Assembly: GCF_019317285.1 (NCBI RefSeq)
Contig: NZ_CP079218.1
Location: 5,022,001-5,086,000, forward strand
Length of the DNA: 64,000 nt
Direction of reading: 5' to 3'
Source: Pedobacter sp. D749
GTDB lineage: Bacteria > Bacteroidota > Bacteroidia > Sphingobacteriales > Sphingobacteriaceae
The notes beneath the pieces were generated by a model. That model was not told the origin of the DNA, did not search any database, and worked only from the letters and a program-made list of their open reading frames with translations. Every line of letters begins with the position of its first letter. Position 1 is the first letter of the stretch. Of this stretch, positions 56,728 to 64,000 are shown in pieces. The position numbers were made by a program, and so were the translations under genes.

Positions 56728-59700
56728 ATGAAAAAACTTTTACCGAGTTTGTTCATCTGTATGTTTTTTGCACTAGCGGCAATGGCACAGGATCGAACTA
56801 TCACCGGAACAGTTACGTCTTCAGAAGACAAACTGCCAATCCCTGGAGTAAGTGTAAAAATTCAGGGAGCCACAGGGGGCACCTCAACCAGCGCTGACGG
56901 AAAGTTCTCCATTAAAGCCTCACCAGACGCTAAAATTATTGTATTTTCCTCAATCGGGTTTGCAACTCAATCCAAACCGATTGGAAGTTCAAATGTAATC
57001 AATGCTGTCTTATCTTCAGATGCTAAGGCTTTGGATGAAGTTGTAGTAACTGCTTTGGGCCAGGTTAGGAAGAAAAATACCTTGTCTTATGCAGCGCAGC
57101 AGGTAAAAGGCGAAGAACTTACACAAACACGCTCGTCAAATGCAGCATCCGCGCTATCAGGTAAAGTATCTGGTTTGCAGATTATTCAAGGCAATGCAAT
57201 TGGTGGATCAACCAATGTCGTAATCAGAGGGAGTAAGTCTTTAACAGGGAATAATCAGGCGTTATTTGTCGTTGACGGTGTTCCGGTCGACAATTCAAAC
57301 AATAATTCTACTAACCAGAGAACAGGAAGAGGTGGTTACGATTATGGAAATGCGGCAGCGGATATCAATCCTGACGATATTGAATCGGTTAACGTGCTTA
57401 AGGGAGCTGCAGCGAGTGCGCTTTATGGCTCCAGGGGAGCGAATGGTGTAATTATGATCACTACAAAAAGCAGGAAGAGCAAAGGTATGGGGATAACGAT
57501 TAATAGTGGTTTAACCGTCGGAACAATTGACAAATCAACTTTTCCGGAGTATCAAACTGAATATGGTGCCGGGTATTCAAGCGGATATGAAAGTGGAGAT
57601 GGTTTCTTATTGATTGATGTTCAGGGTAATGGTGTTAAGGAAAGGGTTGTTCCTACTTCTGAAGATGCATCTTACGGTGCCAAATTTGATCCAAACCTAC
57701 TTGTGTATCAATGGGATTCCTTTGATCCGTATTCTCCTAATTATAAGAAAAAAACGCCATGGGTTGCTGCCGCAAATAATCCATCAACATTTTATGAGAC
57801 AGCAATTTCTAATAACAATAATATAATATTTGATGGTGCATCCGATAAGGGGACAATCAAGCTGGGCTATACCAGAAGTGATGACCGTGGAACGTTACCC
57901 AATAGTAAAATCATTAAAAATATATTGAATTTTGGCTCAACATACCAAATTACCGATCGGTTAACCGCATCGGCACTTGCGAATTATTCAAAAATTGAGG
58001 GTTTGGGTCGATATGGCTCAGGGTATAGTGGGTTAAATGTGAACCAAAATTTTAGACAATGGTATCAAACCAATGTTGATATGATGGCTCAAAAGGATGC
58101 TTACTTTAGAAATAAGCAAAATGTTTCATGGAATTGGGCTGACCCTTCTACCCCTGCAGGCCTGGTACCTAAATATACTGATAATTATTATTGGACAAGG
58201 TATCAGAATTATGAAAATGATACAAGGAGTAGGATTTTTGGGAATGCGTCTTTAAATTATAAGGCTACTGATTGGCTAAATGTTCTCGGACGTGTTTCTT
58301 TAGATGCTTACAATGAATTTCAGGAAGAAAGGGTTGCTGTAGGAAGTCAGGGAGCAGCTTCTTATGCCCGTACGGACAGGTCGTTTAACGAAACAAATTT
58401 TGACCTTATCGCAAACTTTGATAAAAATGTAACGAAAGACCTTAATTTGAAAGCATTGCTTGGAGGTAATATCAGAAAGAGTTTATTAAACAGCGTTTTT
58501 TCAACCACAAATGGGGGATTGATTGTGCCAGGGCTTTATAGTATTTCTAATTCGGTTGGTGCCGTAGCGGCCCCTATAGAAAACTATCAGCCTAAGGAAG
58601 TTGACGGATTTTTTGGCGGAGCTACCCTGACATATAATGAATCTTTAACATTGGAAGGTACTTTTAGAAGAGATAAATCTTCTACACTTCCAGAAGGTGG
58701 AAATGCATATAATTATTATTCGGTTGCCGGCAGCTGGTTGTTCTCTCAGCAGCTAAAGGGTAAAGTTGACTGGATATCATCCGGAAAACTACGTGTTAAC
58801 TATGCTACAGTTGGAAACGATGCGCCTTGGGGAAGTACCAAAAATGTTTATACTTCTCAAAATCTATTTGGATCAAGCATTTTATTTGCATATCCTTTTA
58901 CTACAAATAATCCTTCATTGAAACCTGAAAAGACAGAAAGCAGTGAGATTGGTTTAGATATGGCGTTTTTGGATAACCGTATTGGTTTTGATGCTTCATA
59001 TTACCTAACAAAAACAAAAAATCAAATTATACCGGTTGCGGTTTCTGCTGCAACAGGATTTACCAATACCTTTGTTAATGCCGGCGTGATAAGAAATAAT
59101 GGTGTCGAGGTTTCATTGTATGGTTCACCAATTAAAACACAAGATTTTTCCTGGAATATTAACATCAATTGGACAAAAAACAACAGTAAGGTTTTGGAAT
59201 TGTATAATGATAGTAAAAATTTGCAGTTAGCTAGTTTTCAGGCTGGTATAAGTGTTAATGCTACTTTAGGTCAGCCATATGGAACCATTCAGGGTAAAGA
59301 TTATGTTTATAATGCAAATGGGCAAAAAGTTATTGGCGCAGATGGATATTATAAAATAACATCAAGTACAACGAATGTTATCGGCAATATTAACCCAAAA
59401 TGGATTGGCGGTATTTATAATAGCTTTAAATATAAAAATGTATCCTTAGGATTCTTAATCGACATCCGTTCTGGGGGTAATGTTTGGTCATTAGACCAGT
59501 TTTATGCTACCTATACTGGTATTTTACCAAATACCGTTGGTTTAAACGATCTGGGTAATCCGGTAAGAAATCCGGTAACCAGTGGTGGAAACAGCGGAGG
59601 CGTTATTTTAGATGGTGTAACAGAAAACGGTCAGGTTAATACTAAACGCGTTGTGATAGATGCCAATTCTCCTACCCTTCCGCAATCTGCATTTTCATAC

Positions 59701-59949
59701 GATGCCAGTTATGTAAAATTAAGAGAAGCGACATTAACGTACTCTTTTCCGAAAGCCATGATTTCAAAATGGGGACCTGTTAAAGGGATTGATCTTTCTG
59801 TTTTTGGAAGAAATTTGTGGATTATCCATAAAAATCTCCCTTATTCTGATCCGGAAGAGAATTTGTCTTCTGGAAATGCGCAAGGGATACAAAGTGGCGC
59901 ATATCCAACAACCAGGACAATAGGGATTAATGCAAAGCTATCATTCTAA
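56728..59949 (+). CDS. SusC/RagA family TonB-linked outer-membrane transporter
   Basis: A 1073-residue receptor with signal MKKLLPSLFICMFFALAAMAQ. A carboxypeptidase-regulatory-like domain spans about 22-100. The SusC plug signature has LDEVVVTALGQVRKKNTLSYAAQQVKGEEL, ALSGKVSGLQI, VDGVPVDNS, DINPDDIESVNVLKGAAASALYGSRGANGVIMITTK. The barrel ends RTIGINAKLSF. It imports a glycan or peptide with the SusD lipoprotein encoded 16 bp downstream. No glycoside hydrolase or sulfatase lies nearby in the window, so the substrate is unknown. Confidence 0.94.
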   Translation: MKKLLPSLFICMFFALAAMAQDRTITGTVTSSEDKLPIPGVSVKIQGATGGTSTSADGKFSIKASPDAKIIVFSSIGFATQSKPIGSSNVINAVLSSDAKALDEVVVTALGQVRKKNTLSYAAQQVKGEELTQTRSSNAASALSGKVSGLQIIQGNAIGGSTNVVIRGSKSLTGNNQALFVVDGVPVDNSNNNSTNQRTGRGGYDYGNAAADINPDDIESVNVLKGAAASALYGSRGANGVIMITTKSRKSKGMGITINSGLTVGTIDKSTFPEYQTEYGAGYSSGYESGDGFLLIDVQGNGVKERVVPTSEDASYGAKFDPNLLVYQWDSFDPYSPNYKKKTPWVAAANNPSTFYETAISNNNNIIFDGASDKGTIKLGYTRSDDRGTLPNSKIIKNILNFGSTYQITDRLTASALANYSKIEGLGRYGSGYSGLNVNQNFRQWYQTNVDMMAQKDAYFRNKQNVSWNWADPSTPAGLVPKYTDNYYWTRYQNYENDTRSRIFGNASLNYKATDWLNVLGRVSLDAYNEFQEERVAVGSQGAASYARTDRSFNETNFDLIANFDKNVTKDLNLKALLGGNIRKSLLNSVFSTTNGGLIVPGLYSISNSVGAVAAPIENYQPKEVDGFFGGATLTYNESLTLEGTFRRDKSSTLPEGGNAYNYYSVAGSWLFSQQLKGKVDWISSGKLRVNYATVGNDAPWGSTKNVYTSQNLFGSSILFAYPFTTNNPSLKPEKTESSEIGLDMAFLDNRIGFDASYYLTKTKNQIIPVAVSAATGFTNTFVNAGVIRNNGVEVSLYGSPIKTQDFSWNININWTKNNSKVLELYNDSKNLQLASFQAGISVNATLGQPYGTIQGKDYVYNANGQKVIGADGYYKITSSTTNVIGNINPKWIGGIYNSFKYKNVSLGFLIDIRSGGNVWSLDQFYATYTGILPNTVGLNDLGNPVRNPVTSGGNSGGVILDGVTENGQVNTKRVVIDANSPTLPQSAFSYDASYVKLREATLTYSFPKAMISKWGPVKGIDLSVFGRNLWIIHKNLPYSDPEENLSSGNAQGIQSGAYPTTRTIGINAKLSF

Positions 59950-59965
59950 TTAAATCAACAATAAA

Positions 59966-61393
59966 ATGAAAAAATCAATCATATTTTTTGCAATGCTTGT
60001 TTCTTTTACAGCTTGTAAAAAGAATATTACATCACTTAATATTGATACCAAAAGGCCATCGGAGGTTCCTGCTGCGACTTTGTTTTCATTCGCAACCAAA
60101 TCTTACAGCGATGTTGTTACGAGTGCCAGTGTTAACAACAATGTTTTCAGATTCACTACAAGTCAATGGGCAATGGTAACGTATCAGGATGAAGCCCAGT
60201 ACGACTTCGGTACCAGAAATATTCCTCAGGCATGGTGGACTACGATGTATAGAGAAGTGCTCCAAAATCTAACTCAATCGTCAACCATTATAAAGGCTAA
60301 TGTTACGTTAAACGCGGGTATAAAATCGAATCAACTGGCAATTATTGATATTATGCAAGTGCTGGCCTTTAGTACTCTGGTTAATACTTTTGGCAACGTG
60401 CCTTATAGCCAGTCGATAGATCAACAAAATCTTTTTCCGAAATATGATGATGCGAAGACGATTTCGTTAGATCTATTAAAAAGATTAAATACCGACATAG
60501 CCCAGCTCAATACGGCTAGTGCAGGATTTTCTGCAAGTGAGGACCTTATTTTTCAAGGGGATATTTCAAAATGGATAAAATTTGGTAACTCTTTGCGGAT
60601 GCAACAAGCTTTAATTTTAGCAGATGCAGACAATACAATTGCCAAAACGGCTGTAGAAGCATCAGATGCAGGTGCAATTTCTGCCGATGTAGATAATGCA
60701 GCTTTTAAATATCTGGCAGGTGCACCAAACCAAAACCCACTTTATGTTGATATTGTTACGGGTGGGCGTGGTGATTATGTGGCCGCAAAAGACTTGGTAG
60801 ACAAATTATTAGCGCTGGCAGACCCTCGTTTACCACAATATTTTGGCACCAATGCAAACGGTGCTTATGTTGGTGGTATAGTTGGGCAGGTGAATACGAT
60901 ATCTGCTGTTTCTAAACCAGGGCCTAAAGTTTATGCTCCTGATGCGCAAACCTTGCTGATGGATTATGTAGAAACTGAATTTAATAGAGCAGAAGCTGCT
61001 GAAAGAGGATATGCTGTTAGCGGTAATGCACAAACACATTACAATAATGCGATTACGGCATCAATTTTATATTGGGGAGGTACCGCTACAGACGCATCCA
61101 CTTATCTGGCAAATCCACTGGTTTCCTATACAACGGCATCTGGTACCTGGAGAGAAAAAATAGGTGTCCAAAAATGGATCGCGCTTTATAACAGGCCTTT
61201 TAATTGCTGGACAGAGTTAAGAAGATTGGATTTTCCAAAAATTACTGCACCAGTAGGAGCTAAATCTGGTTTTCCTAACAGATTAAGCTATCCAAGCAAT
61301 GAACAGCAATTAAATGGCAGTAATTACAGTCAGGCCTCCGGTGCAATTGGAGGAGATGTTGTAACCACAAAATTGTTTTGGGATAAGTTTTAG
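59966..61393 (+). CDS. SusD/RagB family nutrient-binding outer-membrane lipoprotein
   Basis: A 475-residue lipoprotein with signal MKKSIIFFAMLVSFTAC, Cys17 followed by KKNITSLNIDTKRPSEVPAATLF. It matches the SusD-like 2 group: WAMVTYQDEAQYDFGTRNIPQAWWTTMYREVLQNL, LVNTFGNVPYSQSID, and the late helical WREKIGVQKWIALYNRPFNCWTELRRLDFP. It lies 16 bp after susC and they form one transporter complex. A strong terminator follows about 100 bp after the stop. Confidence 0.93.
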   Translation: MKKSIIFFAMLVSFTACKKNITSLNIDTKRPSEVPAATLFSFATKSYSDVVTSASVNNNVFRFTTSQWAMVTYQDEAQYDFGTRNIPQAWWTTMYREVLQNLTQSSTIIKANVTLNAGIKSNQLAIIDIMQVLAFSTLVNTFGNVPYSQSIDQQNLFPKYDDAKTISLDLLKRLNTDIAQLNTASAGFSASEDLIFQGDISKWIKFGNSLRMQQALILADADNTIAKTAVEASDAGAISADVDNAAFKYLAGAPNQNPLYVDIVTGGRGDYVAAKDLVDKLLALADPRLPQYFGTNANGAYVGGIVGQVNTISAVSKPGPKVYAPDAQTLLMDYVETEFNRAEAAERGYAVSGNAQTHYNNAITASILYWGGTATDASTYLANPLVSYTTASGTWREKIGVQKWIALYNRPFNCWTELRRLDFPKITAPVGAKSGFPNRLSYPSNEQQLNGSNYSQASGAIGGDVVTTKLFWDKF

Positions 61394-61872
61394 AAAGGGA
61401 ATGATGTTTTGACGTCAGAAATGTACTTTTAAGAGGTTTTGTTATATCACACCTGTTTTAGAAGTGCTATCCATAATTTTATTTATAAGATGCTAGAGGG
61501 CTGTCCGATCATTTCGGACAGCCCTTTTATTATTAGGGGATCTGACGTGAAAAATTTCTTGCATCCGATTACGGTTTTCGACTAATATTTTATTGGCGTC
61601 TCACCCCTTGTACCTGATTTTATACTTGTGATGGGAAAAACCTTATTTGTGGGCTAATTTTTGGCGGGTATTAACGGCAAAGCTTAAAAACAGGTGGTAG
61701 TTACTAATTTTTTAGTTAAAATGTTTGATTAGCAAAAAAGTTACGATTATGAAACAGGCCTTGAGGGGCATTTAGGAAGCTGCAAGTTAAAAAAGGTTAA
61801 AATAAATTTGCTTCAAGAATTAACTAACTCTAATTTAGTGCTTTATTTTACACAATAACTAACCTATTTACT
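61394..61872. other. Spacer between susD and the second susC
   Basis: About 480 bp without a gene. It contains the susD terminator (61497-61529), then an AT-rich leader ending in CAATAACTAACCTATTT directly before the second susC ATG, nearly the same as before the first susC. Nothing else is recognised. Confidence 0.55.
61497..61529 (+). terminator. Intrinsic terminator after susD
   Basis: The 12-bp stem 61497-61508 with 61514-61525 (AGGGCTGTCCGA/TCGGACAGCCCT) has a 5-nt loop followed by TTTTAT. Confidence 0.88.
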
Positions 61873-64000
61873 ATGAAAAAACTTCTACAGAGTTTGTTCA
61901 TTGTCCTGTTTTTCGCGATGAGCGCAATGGCACAGGATCGAACAATCACAGGAACAGTTACGTCTTCAGAAGACAAGCTACCAATTCCTGGAGTAAGCGT
62001 AAAAATTCAGGGGACCGCTGGTGGTACCTCTACTGATGCGAATGGAAAATTCTCCATCAAAGTTTCATCAAATGCCAAAACAATTGAGTTCTCTTCAATT
62101 GGATTTGCAACTCAAACCCGCCCAATCGGAAGCTTGAGTGTGATTAATGCCGTTCTAGCTACTGATTCTAAAGCCTTAGGTGAGGTTGTGGTAACAGCGT
62201 TAGGCGTTAATAAGGCTACAAAAACCTTAGGGTATTCTCAAAGCACTTTTAAATCTGCCGAGGTTAATGCTTCTGCACCAGCAAGTTTATTTGGTGGTTT
62301 GCAGGGTAAGGTTGCAGGGGTAAACATATCTAATACTTCTGGTGCTCCCGGAGGATCAACCAAAGTTATTTTAAGGGGTTATTCTTCAATAACTGGTAGT
62401 AACCAACCCTTGTATGTTGTGGATGGTGTGCCTTTAGATAACTCAACAGCAGGTTCCAGTGACAATTATGACTTCGGTAACAATGCAAACGACATTGATC
62501 CGAACAACATCGAAAGCATCAGTATTTTAAAGGGTTCTGCAGCAACAGCATTATATGGTTCCCGCGGATCGAATGGTGTTTTAATTGTAACCACCAAAAA
62601 AGGAGCTGCTGGTAAATTGAAAGTAGACCTTTCTACCTCAACCACCTTAACCAATGTTGCTTCTATTTATAAGCCACAAGATCAGTTTGGGCAAGGCTGG
62701 GATGGTACTTATATTCCTTCTGAAAACGGAAACTGGGGGCCAAAATATGACGGACAGTTAAGGACCTGGGGTGCTGTAGTGGATAACTCTCAGTTATTAA
62801 AACCTTACTCTTTCATTAAAAACAATGTGAGAGATGCATTAACTACAGGTATCGAGTTAAATAACAATATTGCCTTAAGCGGAGGAAATGAGAACAGTAC
62901 GGCTTATTTTTCTTATGGTAATATTTATAGCGATGGTTATCTTCCATCAGACAACGATTCTTACAAAAGAAATAACTTTACCTTAAAGGGATCAACCAAG
63001 TACGGAAATTTCACTGCTGATGCCTCTTTAAACTATGTTGGTAAAACCACTAAATTTATCAATCAAGGTGGTGGTGATTCAGGTATCGGATCTTCATTTT
63101 ATGAAGAAATACTACAGATCCCTGGAGATATTCCGATTAAAGACCTTCGGGATTATAAAAACAAATTTTTTAATGTAGATAATTATTTTACTCCATATGC
63201 AGAAAATCCTTATTATGCCCTTTATGAAAATGGAAGTAGGTATAAGAGTGATCGTGTATACGGTAACATTAATTTAAATTACAAAGCAACAGATTGGTTA
63301 AGCTTTCAATTCCAGCAAGGTGCTGATGTTGATAATGCCATTAGCAAAATCTGGCACAATAAAAATGCACCAAGCCCAGGTAGCTATAATGATGGTGGTA
63401 ACATCGAGGGGTCTTCTAGAGCAGCCGATGCCGGTGATGTAATCGAAGGATCTGTGAAAACTTTTGAGTACGATACAAAATTAAATGCCCTTTTTAATAA
63501 GGAATTAAATAGTCATTTCGATTTAGATGGTTTAATTGGGGTGAACTATAATGATCGTGGTTCAAGAATATTAAATACGCGTATTGAAAATTTAGCGATA
63601 CCGGGTTTTTATCAGATCAACAACTCTGCAAATAAACCAACATCAACCAATGCAGAATCTCACCGCCGTTTATTTGGTGCCTATGCCTCTGCAACTTTAG
63701 GTTACAACAAATATTTGTATTTAACCCTAACAGGAAGAAACGACTGGTCGTCAACACTTCCTCAGAACAATAACAATTACTTCTACCCTGCTACCAGTTT
63801 GGCTTTCATTGCTTCTCAGGCCATCGATTTAACTAAAACACCAATCAGCTTTTTAAAATTAAGAGCGAGTTATGGTGAAACAGGTAGTGATACCGATCCT
63901 TACCGTGTATTTAATACCGCTACCAGAACGGCATCTCCATTGGGTTTTGGAACCTTGACATTTCCAATGTTCGGTGTTGCGGGTTATTCGATTTCTAACC
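61873..64000 (+). CDS. Second SusC/RagA family transporter, 3' truncated by window
   Basis: The frame is open from ATG at 61873 to the window end (709 codons). It has signal MKKLLQSLFIVLFFAMSAMAQ, then a regulatory-like domain almost the same as in the first susC (DRTITGTVTSSEDKLPIPGV is identical). The plug has LGEVVVTALGVNKATKTLGYS, LQGKVAGVNIS, VDGVPLDNS and NNIESISILKGSAATALYGSRGSNGVLIVTTK. The barrel part then diverges from the first copy. A partner susD probably lies just outside the window. It has its own leader after a terminator. Confidence 0.92.
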   Translation, partial: MKKLLQSLFIVLFFAMSAMAQDRTITGTVTSSEDKLPIPGVSVKIQGTAGGTSTDANGKFSIKVSSNAKTIEFSSIGFATQTRPIGSLSVINAVLATDSKALGEVVVTALGVNKATKTLGYSQSTFKSAEVNASAPASLFGGLQGKVAGVNISNTSGAPGGSTKVILRGYSSITGSNQPLYVVDGVPLDNSTAGSSDNYDFGNNANDIDPNNIESISILKGSAATALYGSRGSNGVLIVTTKKGAAGKLKVDLSTSTTLTNVASIYKPQDQFGQGWDGTYIPSENGNWGPKYDGQLRTWGAVVDNSQLLKPYSFIKNNVRDALTTGIELNNNIALSGGNENSTAYFSYGNIYSDGYLPSDNDSYKRNNFTLKGSTKYGNFTADASLNYVGKTTKFINQGGGDSGIGSSFYEEILQIPGDIPIKDLRDYKNKFFNVDNYFTPYAENPYYALYENGSRYKSDRVYGNINLNYKATDWLSFQFQQGADVDNAISKIWHNKNAPSPGSYNDGGNIEGSSRAADAGDVIEGSVKTFEYDTKLNALFNKELNSHFDLDGLIGVNYNDRGSRILNTRIENLAIPGFYQINNSANKPTSTNAESHRRLFGAYASATLGYNKYLYLTLTGRNDWSSTLPQNNNNYFYPATSLAFIASQAIDLTKTPISFLKLRASYGETGSDTDPYRVFNTATRTASPLGFGTLTFPMFGVAGYSISN

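Noticed and set aside
1..64000. tRNA, tmRNA, SRP RNA or rRNA genes
   Set aside because: The spacers were read for acceptor-stem and T-loop patterns and for large conserved RNA blocks; nothing convincing was seen, although a covariance search was not possible.

Overview
The window is a Bacteroidota chromosome segment, most likely from a Pedobacter-like member of the Sphingobacteriaceae. The reasons are: a SusC/SusD (RagA/RagB) pair plus the start of a second SusC; a gldH gliding lipoprotein gene beside ricT; a ribosomal protein S16 with a long acidic/lysine-rich tail; many secreted proteins with DUF3078, DUF5916 or carboxypeptidase-regulatory-like domains; weak Shine-Dalgarno sequences; and -7 promoter boxes of the TAnnTTTG type. 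No rRNA, tRNA, CRISPR array, intact transposon or phage gene was found. The genus is an inference from gene content; nothing was searched.

Layout. 1-5.2 kb: the end of a DsbD-type thioredoxin protein, pfkA, a YbjQ-family protein and a large secreted VIT/von Willebrand-like protein. 5.2-10.4 kb: a 5'-nucleotidase, then rpsP-rimM-(lipoprotein)-trmD-rplS and an MscS channel. 10.7-14.2 kb (minus strand): psd, hpt and an AsmA-like/GT51 glycosyltransferase. 14.3-16.4 kb: mrp, nfu and a small secreted protein. 16.5-21.3 kb (minus strand): def, an M16 peptidase, a membrane protein and an S9 peptidase. 21.6-24.0 kb: proB-proA. 24.2-34.2 kb: mixed housekeeping and hypothetical genes (beta-CASP nuclease, DJ-1/PfpI, Crp/Fnr regulator, YifB, ffh). 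34.25-35.2 kb: a gene-free stretch holding a MITE-like element. 35.2-44.5 kb: a DUF5916 protein, an AraC regulator divergent from a siderophore-interacting protein, DUF3078, two LysM glucosaminidases, an O-methyltransferase and ruvX. 45.0-48.2 kb: holB-ricT-gldH. 48.3-55.2 kb: a TonB-dependent receptor, murF and an M14 peptidase. 55.2-56.7 kb: a gene-free, repeat-rich stretch with a decayed ISAs1-type transposase. 56.7-64.0 kb: SusC-SusD and a second, truncated SusC.

Most genes are ordinary core functions: translation, cell wall, lipid, proline and nucleotide metabolism. The unusual material is mainly non-coding. It includes (1) a 531-bp element with 19-bp perfect terminal inverted repeats and a 9-bp target duplication; (2) degenerate period-7 and period-8 arrays, six of which touch or lie within about 20 bp of the stop codon of a minus-strand gene; (3) several families of dispersed imperfect palindromes; (4) a transposase relic; and (5) a set of promoters whose -7 box lies only 4-7 nt before the ATG, implying leaderless or nearly leaderless mRNAs. 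Among proteins, the oddest is the VIT/vWA protein with a SusC-plug-like segment in its linker. I did not find a clear new multi-gene defence or metabolic system.
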